A DNA stretch of 64,000 nucleotides from Affinibrenneria salicis (GCF_008710095.1 NZ_VYKJ01000001.1:434001-498000); one strand, 5' to 3'; counted from the stretch's first letter, positions 52,880 through 62,414 are shown. A program made the numbers and translations. The notes: generated by a model not told the origin, from the sequence alone.

Positions 52880-54115
52880 TCAGTCGCGCTGCGCGCGCTG
52901 CGCCACCGCACCGAGCAGCACATTCGCGCCGGCGATCAGATCCCCGGCGGCGGTGAATTCTCGGATGTTATGGCTCAGCCCCTCTACGCTGGGAACGAAG
53001 ATCATCCCGGCCGGACACAGCGCGGCGAGAATCTGCGCATCATGCCCCGCGCCGCTCGGCATGCGGCGCGACGACAGACCCAGCCGGCGCGCCTGCGCCT
53101 CCACCAGATCCACCATCTCCGTATCGAACGGCGTGGGTTCGAAACGCGCCAGCATGCGTCGCGTCAGCGTCACCCCTTCCTGCGTCGCCGCCCGGTCGGC
53201 GAAGGCCCACAGCCGCTGCTCCGCCTGGCGCAGCACCTCCGCGTCGGTATTGCGCAGATCCACCGTCAACCGCAGAGTATCGGGAATAACATTCACCAGA
53301 TTCGGCGCGCAGGTAAGGTAACCGACCGTCGCCACCTGATCGCCCCCCAACTCCTGCGCCAGTTCGCGCACGAAGGTGTTAATACGCGCCGCCACATAGC
53401 CGGCGTCGTGGCGCAGACGCATCGGCGTGGTGCCGGCATGGTTGGCCACGCCGCCCAGCGTGAACTCGGTCCAGGAAATACCCTGCACGCCCTGCACCAC
53501 GCCGATGGACAAGCCCTCTTCATCCAGCACCGGCCCCTGCTCGATATGCAGTTCGAAATAGCTGTCCACTTTGTTGGCGCCCACCGGCGCCGGGCCGGCG
53601 TAGCCGATCTGACGCAGCGCATCGCCGACGGTCACGCCGTCGATGCCGGTGGTAGCCAGCGCCGTTTCCAGCGCCAGACCGCCCTGGAACACCAGACTGC
53701 CCATCATATCGGGCTGAAAACGCGCCCCTTCCTCATTGGTGAAGAAGGCCACCGCCACCGGTCGGCGCAGACGAATTCCCGCGTCGCGCAGCGTGGCGAT
53801 CACCTCCAGCCCGGACAGCACGCCGTAGTTGCCGTCATAGAGGCCGCCGGTCGCCACCGTGTCGATGTGCGAGCCGATCATCACCGGCGGCGCGTCGATC
53901 TGCCCGGCGTAAACGCCGACGACGTTGCCGATGCCGTCGATCGTGACCGTCAGCCCGAGCGCGCGCATACGCGCCAGGGTCCAGTCCCGCCCCTGGCGGT
54001 CCTCATCGCTCAGCGCCAGGCGGCACACGCCGCCGCCGGGCAGCGCGCCGAAGGTTCCCAGCTCATGTAATGACGCCATCAGGCGTTCGCCGTTAATCCG
54101 CAAATCACTGCTCAT
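52880..54115 (-). CDS. M20-family N-carbamoyl-L-amino-acid hydrolase/allantoate amidohydrolase
   Basis: A 411-residue zinc amidohydrolase of the AtzC/AllC/beta-ureidopropionase group. Metal ligands are seen in GSHIDTVATGGLYDGNYG (His, Asp) and TNEEGARF (Glu), and the dimer domain has GVANHAGTTPM. It could cleave N-carbamoyl-L-amino acids, ureidopropionate or allantoate; sequence alone does not separate these. Encoded between the transporter genes and the D-carbamoylase gene. It is a good candidate to replace the missing YgeY/YgeW steps by hydrolysis. Confidence 0.9.
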   Translation of the reverse strand: MSSDLRINGERLMASLHELGTFGALPGGGVCRLALSDEDRQGRDWTLARMRALGLTVTIDGIGNVVGVYAGQIDAPPVMIGSHIDTVATGGLYDGNYGVLSGLEVIATLRDAGIRLRRPVAVAFFTNEEGARFQPDMMGSLVFQGGLALETALATTGIDGVTVGDALRQIGYAGPAPVGANKVDSYFELHIEQGPVLDEEGLSIGVVQGVQGISWTEFTLGGVANHAGTTPMRLRHDAGYVAARINTFVRELAQELGGDQVATVGYLTCAPNLVNVIPDTLRLTVDLRNTDAEVLRQAEQRLWAFADRAATQEGVTLTRRMLARFEPTPFDTEMVDLVEAQARRLGLSSRRMPSGAGHDAQILAALCPAGMIFVPSVEGLSHNIREFTAAGDLIAGANVLLGAVAQRAQRD

Positions 54116-54173
54116 GACAGGTTCCTTGTATTCTGTTGTCGCCTCTGGCGGGCATTTCCCCCGTCCTCCGGCG

Positions 54174-54926
54174 TTAGCGATGGGCCCAGTGCGTCATCCG
54201 TTTCTCGACAAAGGCGAAGATTTCGTACATCACGACGCCCATCGCGCCGATAACGATCAAGCCGGCGAACACCAGCGCCATATTCATGGTGGAGCTGGCG
54301 GCCATCATCAAATAGCCGATGCCCAGGTTGGAGGCGACGGTTTCCGAAATCACCGAACCGACGAACGCCAGCGTGATCGCCACCTTCAGCGAGGCGAAAA
54401 AGTAGGGCAGCGAGCGCGGCAGCCCCACTTTTTTCAGGATATCCATGCGCGAGGCGCCCAGCGAACGCAGCACGTCCTCCATCTCCGGCTCCACCGTCGC
54501 CAGGCCGGTGGCCACGTTGACCACAATGGGAAAGAAGGAGATAAGAAACGCGGTGGCGATAGCCGGGACGGTGCCAATGCCGAACCACACCACCAGCACC
54601 GGTACGAAGGCCACCTTAGGTATGGAGTTAAACCCGACCAACAGCGGATAAACGGCCTTGTACACCAGGTTGGAGGCGCCGACGGCAATGCCGAGAAACA
54701 GACCGAACACCACCGCCAGCACAAAGCCGACCAGCGTGGTATACAGCGTCTGTAGCGAGTGCTCGGCGATCGGCCGCCAGTCGGTCACCAGCGATCGCCA
54801 GACGTCGGTCACGGAAGGGAATAAATAGCTGGAGACATTGAAACCGGTAACAATCAGTTGCCAGATCAATCCCAGCAGAATTAACAGCCCCCAGGGGGCG
54901 ATTTTGATCAGCGTTGATCGCGACAT
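54174..54926 (-). CDS. NitT/TauT-type ABC transporter permease
   Basis: A 250-residue inner-membrane protein with five to six hydrophobic segments and the BPD_transp_1 coupling motif around GASRMDILKKVGLPRSLPYFFASLKVA. The start at 54926 (MSRSTLIKIAPWG) follows the ATPase stop by 14 bp; a longer frame to 55187 would lie inside the ATPase gene. It works with the ATPase and binding protein encoded upstream, and its place before carbamoyl hydrolases suggests uptake of a hydantoin, ureide, pyrimidine or purine. Confidence 0.92.
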   Translation of the reverse strand: MSRSTLIKIAPWGLLILLGLIWQLIVTGFNVSSYLFPSVTDVWRSLVTDWRPIAEHSLQTLYTTLVGFVLAVVFGLFLGIAVGASNLVYKAVYPLLVGFNSIPKVAFVPVLVVWFGIGTVPAIATAFLISFFPIVVNVATGLATVEPEMEDVLRSLGASRMDILKKVGLPRSLPYFFASLKVAITLAFVGSVISETVASNLGIGYLMMAASSTMNMALVFAGLIVIGAMGVVMYEIFAFVEKRMTHWAHR

Positions 54927-54940
54927 AATGGCGCCCCTTA

Positions 54941-55720
54941 TTACGCTTTGCGCAGTGAAGAGATGTGCTCGCGCAGTTCCAGCACATAACGGGAAAAAGG
55001 ATCGGTATAGGTCACCTGCAAATCGCGCGGGCGCGGCAGTTCGATCTCCCGGCGTGCGATAATCTGGCCCGGACGGGCGCTCATGACATAGACGGTATCC
55101 GCCAGGAACACCGCCTCGCGCAGATCGTGCGTCACCAGCACCACGGTAAAGGGCGACTCCTGCCACAGATCGCGCACCATGCACCAAAGCTCTTCGCGCG
55201 TGAAGGCGTCCAGCGCGCCGAAGGGCTCATCCAGCATCAGCAGGCGGGGTTTGTGGATCAGCGCCCGGCAGATGGAAGCGCGCTGCTGCATCCCGCCGGA
55301 CAGCTCCCAGGGATATTTATCCTCGCAGCCTTCCAGCCCGACCCGTTTTAATAACGCGCGGGCCTGCTGCTGATACGTTTTGTAGTTGGCGCGCAGCGTG
55401 GAACGATACGGCTCCACGATTTCCATCGGCAGCATGACGTTGTCGAGCGTGGTCCGCCAGGGTAACAAATTAGACGCCTGAAACGCCATGCCGATGCATT
55501 TCTGCGGTCCGACGACCTCGCGTTTATTGACAAAGACGTATCCCTCCGTCGGCGCAATCAAGCCCGAGGTCAATTTCATAAACGTCGATTTACCGCAGCC
55601 GGACGGACCAACCAGCGCCACGAACTCATTTTCCCTGATGCTGAAGTTCACATCTTTGATGGCCAGTTGATCGCTGTTGTTGTACGCCAGGCTGACGTTC
55701 TCAAATTTCACGAAACTCAT
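54941..55720 (-). CDS. NitT/TauT-type ABC transporter ATP-binding protein
   Basis: A 259-residue ABC ATPase. Walker A is GPSGCGKST, the signature LSGGMQQRASICRAL, and Walker B LLMLDEPFGALD; VTHDLREAVFLAD carries the switch His. The SsuB/TauB/ThiZ group is the closest type. It powers the permease encoded 14 bp downstream. The binding protein gene is 35 bp upstream in the same operon. Confidence 0.94.
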   Translation of the reverse strand: MSFVKFENVSLAYNNSDQLAIKDVNFSIRENEFVALVGPSGCGKSTFMKLTSGLIAPTEGYVFVNKREVVGPQKCIGMAFQASNLLPWRTTLDNVMLPMEIVEPYRSTLRANYKTYQQQARALLKRVGLEGCEDKYPWELSGGMQQRASICRALIHKPRLLMLDEPFGALDAFTREELWCMVRDLWQESPFTVVLVTHDLREAVFLADTVYVMSARPGQIIARREIELPRPRDLQVTYTDPFSRYVLELREHISSLRKA

Positions 55721-55755
55721 TTGTTACCACCTGAAATCATGCTGTGTGACGGGGG

Positions 55756-56793
55756 TTATTGAACGTCCCGGTCTGCACGCGCCGGCAACAGCGCATCGGT
55801 AAATAATGTACTGGCGTCGGGCGTGTTCTTCAGACCGAACGCGCTGACCACCTCGGTAACGGAATTCTTCATCCGCGCCGGATCGACAGCGCCCAGACCG
55901 AGTTTTTTACTTTCCGGCGTGACGATCAGCATGTCCCGCGCCATCTGCAGGCGACGCGTTTCCAGCGGCGCATTGATCAGCGAGTCGCGCGCCTTGACGT
56001 ACTGCACCGCGGCGCTCGGATCGGCGATAGTCTCCTGCACCGCTTTATTGAACGCGCGCAAAAAGGCCTGAATAACCTCGGGATGATTTTCCAGCATGTT
56101 TTTGCTGGCGATAATGGTGTTGCCGTACAGATCCACGCCGTATTGCGAATAGGGGAAAATCACCAGATCGTCGGCCTTGATGCCGCGCGCCTCCAGGTTC
56201 AACAAGTTGGTGAAATAGAAGCCGGAGATGGCGTCCACATTCTTACGCGCCAGCAAATTGTCGGTGACGGTGGGATCGGCGGACTGCCAGGTGACCGCAT
56301 CCTTATTGAGCCCCACTTTTTTGGCGAAGGCCGGCCAGGACTTGCGGGCGGCGTCGAACACCGGCGCGGCGATGGTTTTACCCTGCAGATCCGTCGGTTT
56401 GGCGATCCCCGAGCTCTTCAGCGTAAACACCGCGCCCGGCGTCACGTTGTACAGCATATAGACGCCTTTGATGCCGGTTCCAGGATGCTGCGACTCCTGC
56501 TCGATCAGCGAGTTGAAATCGGCAAAGGCCATATCATAGGCGCCGGTGGCCACCCGGGTTACCGCGCCGGCCGACCCGTTGCCGGAGTCGATCTGCACAT
56601 CCAGCCCTTCCTGAACGAAATAGTTCTTCGCTTTGGCCATCAAAAACGGCGCCGAAGGCCCCTCAAAGCGCCAGTCCATCGAAAATTTCACTTTGACCGG
56701 GTCAGCGGCCTGGGCCTGAGACGCCAGTACAGACAGCGACAACAGAACCGTACAGCCTAATTTATGCATCGTCGAAAACGCGGGAGTTAACAT
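55756..56793 (-). CDS. NitT/TauT-type periplasmic substrate-binding protein
   Basis: A 345-residue binding protein with a signal peptide ending SVLASQAQA. The mature part (VKVKFSMDWRFEGPSAPFLMAKAKNYF) and GSAGAVTRVATGAYDMAFADFN belong to the NMT1/ThiY-like group that binds pyrimidines, thiamine precursors, taurine or similar molecules. The start at 56793 has GAGGAA 7 bases upstream and is favoured over 56808. First gene of a nine-gene operon that runs to ygfJ, so its ligand should be the pathway substrate. Confidence 0.92.
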   Translation of the reverse strand: MLTPAFSTMHKLGCTVLLSLSVLASQAQAADPVKVKFSMDWRFEGPSAPFLMAKAKNYFVQEGLDVQIDSGNGSAGAVTRVATGAYDMAFADFNSLIEQESQHPGTGIKGVYMLYNVTPGAVFTLKSSGIAKPTDLQGKTIAAPVFDAARKSWPAFAKKVGLNKDAVTWQSADPTVTDNLLARKNVDAISGFYFTNLLNLEARGIKADDLVIFPYSQYGVDLYGNTIIASKNMLENHPEVIQAFLRAFNKAVQETIADPSAAVQYVKARDSLINAPLETRRLQMARDMLIVTPESKKLGLGAVDPARMKNSVTEVVSAFGLKNTPDASTLFTDALLPARADRDVQ

Positions 56794-56842
56794 CGCTGAT
56801 TTCCTCAAATAAAGGGTGGATTACGCATTGTGTGTGTCGGTG

Positions 56843-57778
56843 TTAAAAACGGTTGCTGGTATCCTCATGCGGCAGCGGCACGGGCTGATACAGGTCGTCG
56901 ATCTGCTGATGGATATCCTCCATGCGTTGCATACGCTGACTGGCCTTTTCAGGAGATTTCGCCACCAGCTCATTGCCGAGAAAATTGACCATGCTGATGG
57001 CGGCGGTATAGGAGTCGAAGATGGCGCTGCCGCTGGCGGCGCAGGGAATGACGATATCCGCCAACGCGTCGATATCCGACACCAGGCTGTTGCTCAGAAT
57101 AATCACCCGCGCCCGGTAGGTTTTCGCCACCTGCACCAGGTAAGACAGCAGGCGGATCTGACGCGGGAAATCCACCACGAACAGCACGTCCTGCGGCTGG
57201 ATATCGGCCAGCACATCGGCGAATTTGGCGGCGGGATCGTTGACCAGCTGCACATCGGACAGCGCGTGGGAAAACAGCGCCTGAGCGTAAAACGCGGTGG
57301 CGTAGCTATTGCGAAAACCGATAACCCAGACGCGCCGCGCGCCGCTCAGCAGATTCACCGCCCGCTCCAGCTCCGCCGGCATACTGTTCCGGTGCATAAC
57401 GGAAAGATTTTCCCGCTCGCGTTCAACGTGCACCTCCAGCCGCTCGCGCAGAGTCTTCGGCCGCTGCGGATGCTGTTCCAGGTTGCTGAGCGGCGAGCCG
57501 CCCACCGGCTCAATGCCGCGGCATTTGGTGCGGAACTGATTGAAATCCTCAAAACCGAGACGGCGAAACACGCGCGCGGCCGTGGATTTCGATACGCCGG
57601 CCAGCCCGGCCAGTTCCGTGGCGCTGTAACTGGCCAGATGGTGCTGATGGGCAAGAATGACATCCACCAGTTTCTTTTCGGCGGGAGACAGCGCGCTATA
57701 GACTCGCCGAATAATGGTCTGTAATTCGGCCAGCATGGCGTTCTTTTCTTCTGCTATCGGCGATAGGCTATTCATCAT
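56843..57778 (-). CDS. RpiR-family transcriptional regulator with SIS domain
   Basis: A 311-residue regulator. The N-terminal helix-turn-helix (YSATELAGLAGVSKSTAARVFRRLGF, about residues 50-75) and the C-terminal SIS phosphosugar/nucleotide-binding fold (ARRVWVIGFRNSYATAFYAQ; DVLFVVDFPRQ) are both clear. RpiR members sense phosphosugars, but SIS-domain regulators also occur next to hydantoin and purine genes. It lies 49 bp upstream of the binding-protein gene on the same strand, so it may head the operon and control it. Confidence 0.92.
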   Translation of the reverse strand: MMNSLSPIAEEKNAMLAELQTIIRRVYSALSPAEKKLVDVILAHQHHLASYSATELAGLAGVSKSTAARVFRRLGFEDFNQFRTKCRGIEPVGGSPLSNLEQHPQRPKTLRERLEVHVERERENLSVMHRNSMPAELERAVNLLSGARRVWVIGFRNSYATAFYAQALFSHALSDVQLVNDPAAKFADVLADIQPQDVLFVVDFPRQIRLLSYLVQVAKTYRARVIILSNSLVSDIDALADIVIPCAASGSAIFDSYTAAISMVNFLGNELVAKSPEKASQRMQRMEDIHQQIDDLYQPVPLPHEDTSNRF

Positions 57779-58302
57779 GGCTCCCGCGGCGACGCGCCCT
57801 ATGGCACATATGTTTTATAAAAAAACAAAATAAGAAATAGTTGTGCCAAAAGAAAAGCAAACCGCGCGCCAACACCATAAAAAAACAAAAAAAATTATCT
57901 AATTGATTGAAATAAAATAATTAATAATGAAATGAAGTCGATTAAGCCATACAGGACAACCGCCGACGCGGCAGAGAAAAACGTACAGTCTGGTGCAGCA
58001 GAAGGCGGGAGTGCACCAAAATAAGACGCGCCGCAGATGGCTGGCGCAGGATAGAGTTACCCGACCGCTTTCACATCGATTTACCGGTGATTTCCCCGCC
58101 GGCGGGCGCCGGTAAAGGGAGAGAACGAAAGGACGATACCTGTCGGCGGCTACCTCCGCGGGCCCCCCGGAGACCCAATGCGGCAAACCGCCGCATCCGG
58201 CCACGGCGCGATGTTGAGCAGCCATGGAGAGATGCGGCGGTCTGAATGCGAATGCGGCAAAAGGCCTACTCCGGCAGACCGCTGGCGCGCGCTGCCGTCG
58301 GA
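57779..58302. promoter_or_regulatory. Upstream region of the rpiR-like gene with an inverted repeat
   Basis: TGGCACA (57802-57808) and TGTGCCA (57842-57848) are 7-bp inverted repeats 40 bp apart just upstream of the regulator. On the minus strand the second also reads TGGCACAACTATTTCT, a sigma-54-like -24 with a poor -12 (TTTC for TTGC). A small hairpin ATGCGGC/GCCGCAT sits at 58178-58196. A 108-codon frame at 57899-58225 has no recognisable product, so I do not call a gene in these 524 bp. Confidence 0.45.
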
Positions 58303-58794
58303 TTATTCAGCCGGTTTGGGCGGCTTGCCGTCGTGTTTGTCCGGATGAGGCTGCGCCAGGCGTTTTTCGAAGTTGGCGTTGTACTGCGTTTTCTGTTCCG
58401 GCGTCAGAATATTGTAAATCTTACTCTGCGCTTCAAGATGCGCCAGCGTGCGCGCTTTGTTCGCTTCTTCCATCTTCGTCACCAGCGTCTCGGCCTGAGC
58501 CCGATCGAAGGTGCCGGCGGTAATCAACTGATGCAGCGCCCGACGATCTTCCGGCGAAGGCATGCGCGGCTCTTTACGCGAGTCCTGCATAATCTGGCGA
58601 ATCTGCTGTTTCTGCGCATCCGTCAGATTCAAATTCTTAAACATCATGTCGCCGCGCGGACCGTGCTTCATCATACCCTGAGTACGCCCCTCCGGGGCTT
58701 TGCCCGCATCGGCGGGTTCGGCGTGGGCCAGACCTGCGGCGCCCAGCGCCAGCGTGGTAGCGACAAACATTGCGGTCAATTTACGCATATTCAA
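58303..58794 (-). CDS. spy: Periplasmic chaperone of the Spy/CpxP family
   Basis: A 163-residue periplasmic protein with a signal peptide (MRKLTAMFVATTLALGAAGLAHA). The two LTxxQ motifs that define the family are present: LNLTDAQKQQIRQIM and NILTPEQKTQYN. Length and the Met/His-rich MMKHGPRGDMMFKNL stretch match E. coli Spy (161 residues). Spy is an ATP-independent chaperone induced by envelope stress through CpxR and BaeR. I did not find a convincing GTAAA-N5-GTAAA CpxR site upstream. Confidence 0.92.
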   Translation of the reverse strand: MNMRKLTAMFVATTLALGAAGLAHAEPADAGKAPEGRTQGMMKHGPRGDMMFKNLNLTDAQKQQIRQIMQDSRKEPRMPSPEDRRALHQLITAGTFDRAQAETLVTKMEEANKARTLAHLEAQSKIYNILTPEQKTQYNANFEKRLAQPHPDKHDGKPPKPAE

Positions 58795-59023
58795 ATCCTC
58801 ACATAGGGTTGTTCATTAGCGAACGATGTCGCCCTGACGCCATGAAGTCTACGCCATCGAACTTCAGGTAATTAGAGCGACGGTAAATAACTGAAAGGAT
58901 GGCAGCGAATTTTGCACCAAATATGAAGAAATCGAGGATATCTGGTAAGAAAATGACAATATTGCGTTAAAACACGCGGCGACAGTAACCGCTCAGGCTG
59001 ATCGCCTGAGAAGGTACGGTACA

Positions 59024-59320
59024 TCAGGGCAGAGAGCGCGCGAACGCCGAGGCGTCTTTAGCCAATGCATCGACATAGGCATTGATAACCTTTATTTTTT
59101 GCATCAGCGGATTACGCTCTGGCGAGGCGTCAACCATATTAAGCTGGTTCACCAACTGGTTAATCCGGGCGCTGAGCTCATGTTCCCGCTGCTGCGACTG
59201 CGCCAGCTGCTGTTGCAACGCCTGATAATCCTGCCGCCAGGTTTGCTGCTGTTGCTGAAGGGTGCGCTCTAAATCGAGTAACGCGCCGTTCAGCCGGGTC
59301 TCCAGTTCTTCTAGCCTCAT
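59024..59320 (-). CDS. Small coiled-coil protein of unknown function
   Basis: A 98-residue protein, Gln/Glu-rich and almost wholly helical by pattern. A heptad-type coiled coil runs from about residue 3 to 65 (MRLEELETRLNGALLDLERT ... ELSARINQLVNQL), with Pro-containing DASPERNP breaking it before a last helix. No signal peptide or membrane segment. It stands alone between spy and rlmG. I do not recognise the family. Confidence 0.7.
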   Translation of the reverse strand: MRLEELETRLNGALLDLERTLQQQQQTWRQDYQALQQQLAQSQQREHELSARINQLVNQLNMVDASPERNPLMQKIKVINAYVDALAKDASAFARSLP

Positions 59321-59517
59321 ACAGATTCCTTCGCTTAATTATCCAGCGAATTATAATGACAGCGCGCCCATACAACAAACAATCCGAACCCTGCCTGTTC
59401 CGGCCGACGCATTTTCGCGCCAGGCCGGCCGGGCGCGACCGCCCCGTTTTAGTATCGATAAAGCGGCGAATCGCCCCGTCATCTTATTTCCGCGATCGGC
59501 CGCAGCGCCGTGCGCGT

Positions 59518-60663
59518 TCAGACCGCCTGACGCGTTATCGAGCGCACCGAACGCAGCACCACGAATTTACTGTTGCTGGCCAGCACCTCGCAGTTGCCGA
59601 ACAGACGCTTCAGCTTGTGAAAATAGTCCAGATGGCGGTTGCCGACAATACGCAGCTCGCCGCCCGAGACCAGGCAACGGCGCGCGTCATGAAACATCTG
59701 CCAGGCGATCTGGTCGGTGATGGCCTGCTGCTGATGGAACGGCGGATTGCACAGGACGGCCTGCAGACTCTCGCGCTTCACCCGGGTCAAGGTGTCATTG
59801 ACGCGGAATTCGCAGCGCGCCATATCCTGCGGTCGGTTGTGCTCTACGTTAATGCGGCTGGACTCAACGGCCATGTATGACTCGTCGCAAAACAGCAGGC
59901 TGGCATCCGGGTTGCGCTCGAGCGCCGTCAGCCCCACCACGCCGTTGCCGCAGCCCAAATCGACCATACTGCCCGCCAGATCGCGCGGCAAATGCTGCAT
60001 AAAGAAGCGGGCGCCGATATCCAGCCCGCCGCGGGAAAAGACGTTGGGTAAATTCTGGATCAGATAATCGCTTTTATCCAGCGTCCAGCCGACCAGCGGA
60101 TTGTAGTCCGGCCGGGCCGGCGGCGCGACTTCGCAGTGAATCAGACGCGCCTTCTTCCATGCCAGCGAGGTGCGGGTCGGCCCGATAATTTGTTCGAATA
60201 GCTGCAGCGTCGAGGTGTGAACGTCACGCGTTTTCGCGGCGGCAACCACCTGCGTTTGCGGGCCGACGACCGCCCGCAGGGCATGCAGCTGATATTCCAG
60301 CAGCGCCAGCGTACGCGGCAGCTTAATGATCACCAGCGCCGGCGCGGCGGGTAAATCAGCCAGACTATCAAGCAACGTCGCCGCGTCGGGCGCGTAATGG
60401 TTCAGCGCCAGATTGTGGCGCGTCGCCAGTTGACTTAACAACGAGTCGCTGACGCAGAACGGATGCCGCGACTGCAGAGCGCAAGCCAGCGCCCCGAAGG
60501 CGTCGTTAAAGATCAGTACCGGACCGGCGGCGGAGGGAGCGGATTCCAGCTCTCGCAGGATATACTCATCGGCAGCGTCCCATGCCTGTAGCGTGGCGTC
60601 GTTACTCTGCTGCGGAAAACGCTCCAGCGTCAGCCCGCTATATTCCCATGTTGCCTGGTTCAT
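59518..60663 (-). CDS. rlmG: 23S rRNA (guanine-1835-N2)-methyltransferase
   Basis: A 381-residue protein, close to E. coli RlmG (378). The C-terminal methyltransferase domain has SAM-binding [13 protein letters not shown] (about 235-250) and the catalytic NPPFHQQ (about 305-311); the N-terminal half is the related degenerate domain of this family. It methylates G1835 of 23S rRNA. The start at 60663 ([10 protein letters not shown]) has AGGAG about 6 bases upstream; a longer frame to 60747 lacks such a site. It is divergent from ygjR, as rlmG and ygjR are near neighbours in E. coli. Confidence 0.94.
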   Translation of the reverse strand: MNQATWEYSGLTLERFPQQSNDATLQAWDAADEYILRELESAPSAAGPVLIFNDAFGALACALQSRHPFCVSDSLLSQLATRHNLALNHYAPDAATLLDSLADLPAAPALVIIKLPRTLALLEYQLHALRAVVGPQTQVVAAAKTRDVHTSTLQLFEQIIGPTRTSLAWKKARLIHCEVAPPARPDYNPLVGWTLDKSDYLIQNLPNVFSRGGLDIGARFFMQHLPRDLAGSMVDLGCGNGVVGLTALERNPDASLLFCDESYMAVESSRINVEHNRPQDMARCEFRVNDTLTRVKRESLQAVLCNPPFHQQQAITDQIAWQMFHDARRCLVSGGELRIVGNRHLDYFHKLKRLFGNCEVLASNSKFVVLRSVRSITRQAV

Positions 60664-60840
60664 CACTGCTCCTGAATCGTAAAAATTGCGCTGTTTATCG
60701 CTTAAAAGCGGGCCGCAGTAAATGCTTTTTCGCACCGACCGCGGCAATTGCCGCCGAAAATGGCGACGACGACGGCATTGTCTTGTCGTATCGGCATGCT
60801 AATCTGGTGCTCTCTTTTTCGTCAGCAGGATAGCAGCCAT

Positions 60841-61824
60841 ATGATCCGCTTCGCGATTATAGGTACTAACTGGATAACCCGTCAGTTTGTCGATGCCGCC
60901 CATGAGAGCGGGAAAATGAAACTGACGGCGGTCTACTCTCGTACGCTGGAACAGGCCCGGAGCTGGCAGGCCGATTATCCGGTGGAGCATCTGTTTATCT
61001 CTCTGGAGCAGATGGCGAAATCACCGGCCATCGACGCCGTCTATATCGCCAGCCCCAACGCTCTGCACTGTGAACAAACGCTGCTGTTCCTGCGCCACGG
61101 CAAACATGTGATCTGCGAAAAACCGTTGGCCTCGAACCAGCGTGAAGCCGAACGCATGATCGACTGCGCGCGTGAGCAGCGGGTCGTGCTGTTTGAAGCA
61201 TTCAAAACCGCCAGCCTGCCCAACTTCACCGCGCTGCGCCAGGCGCTGCCCAGAATCGGCCGGCTGCGTAAAGCGCTGTTCAACTATTGTCAGTATTCTT
61301 CGCGTTACCCGCGCTACCTGGCCGGCGAGGTCCCCAATACCTTTAATCCGGCATTTTCAAACGGCTCGATCATGGATATCGGCTATTACTGTCTGGCCAG
61401 CGCCGTCGCGTTGTGGGGCGCGCCGCACGCGCTGCAGGCCAGCGCGGCGCTGCTGAAAAGCGGCGTCGACGCGCACGGCAGCGTCATTCTCAATTACCGC
61501 GATTTTGACGTAACGCTGCTGCATTCGAAGGTGAGCCACTCCGCGATCGCCAGCGAAATCCAGGGCGAAGAAGGCACGCTGGTCATCGATAAGATCGCAG
61601 AATGCCAGCGCATCCAGTTTTTCAGCCTTGACGGCAAGCGCCAGGATCTGAGCCTGCCGCAGCATATTAACGCCATGCTGTATGAAGCGGAAATCTTTGC
61701 CGGACTGGTCGACAGCGGCAGCGTCGAACACCCGGGGCTGGCGACGTCGCTGGACGTGGCGCGCCTGCTGACCGAGATTCGCCGGCAGACCGGCGTGATT
61801 TTCCCGGCGGACGCGGCGCAGTAA
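60841..61824 (+). CDS. ygjR: Gfo/Idh/MocA-family oxidoreductase YgjR
   Basis: A 327-residue NAD(P)-dependent oxidoreductase, the size of E. coli YgjR (328). The N-terminal nucleotide-binding fold (RFAIIGTNWITRQFVDAA) and EKP motif (VICEKPLASNQREA) with FEAFKT are typical. The substrate is unknown; the family covers sugar and inositol dehydrogenases. The start at 60841 is the first ATG matching the family's N terminus. Confidence 0.92.
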   Translation: MIRFAIIGTNWITRQFVDAAHESGKMKLTAVYSRTLEQARSWQADYPVEHLFISLEQMAKSPAIDAVYIASPNALHCEQTLLFLRHGKHVICEKPLASNQREAERMIDCAREQRVVLFEAFKTASLPNFTALRQALPRIGRLRKALFNYCQYSSRYPRYLAGEVPNTFNPAFSNGSIMDIGYYCLASAVALWGAPHALQASAALLKSGVDAHGSVILNYRDFDVTLLHSKVSHSAIASEIQGEEGTLVIDKIAECQRIQFFSLDGKRQDLSLPQHINAMLYEAEIFAGLVDSGSVEHPGLATSLDVARLLTEIRRQTGVIFPADAAQ

Positions 61825-62398
61825 CCACTGCGCCCGCCCGGCGATATTGCCGCCTGCCGGACGCCGACTCCCCCCCTGCGCGGCCCGACTATTCCGTCGC
61901 CGCCTGCGCGTTGTTACGTCATTCCGGCGCACAAACACGTAATGCCGCGTCTCATCCCTGAATGCTGAAAAAACATCGGGATAAGTCTGCGGCCGGGCGC
62001 AGGCAACGCGGCAAAATCGGCGGGTTCGCCCGCTAACGGCAGCCAGGGCGCCCAAACGGAACTTTTTCGCATTTTCGCGGGCTACGCCACAAAACATAAT
62101 GAAAAAAAATAACGCCGCTTTTCATGTTAACCATTTTCCCTATACTGACTCGCGCAAACACACCTGGTTACAGGTTGTAAAACATTTTGGCATTTTGTTC
62201 TGCCGGAATGCGCGGCCTGAACAACATCACCCCAATCGATTTCAGGACGCCGCCAGCCCGCGCGCATCGCCGGTCGTTTACTCCGGTAAATAACCTGGGG
62301 GACCAGACGGCCGGGCGCGCGGTTAAGCGCGGCTTACAGGGACGAAGCCGGGACAGTTCCGGTAATAAGGCGCCCCTGCAGCCTGAAAAATGAACGGG

Positions 62399-62410
62399 AT
62401 AACAACAATG
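62399..62410 (+). promoter_or_regulatory. Possible GcvB sRNA target in the sstT leader
   Basis: ATAACAACAATG is a CA-rich stretch 26 bases before the sstT ATG that could pair with the GU-rich R1 seed of GcvB. sstT is an established GcvB target in E. coli; the exact site here is inferred. Confidence 0.4.
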
Positions 62411-62414
62411 CGGG

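Noticed and set aside
57899..58225. A 108-codon minus-strand frame between rpiR and spy
   Set aside because: No recognisable family, no ribosome site and a Cys/Arg-rich composition typical of non-coding GC-rich DNA.
58795..58900. CpxR box upstream of spy
   Set aside because: GTAAT and GTAAA half-sites exist but are 10 bp apart rather than the usual 5.
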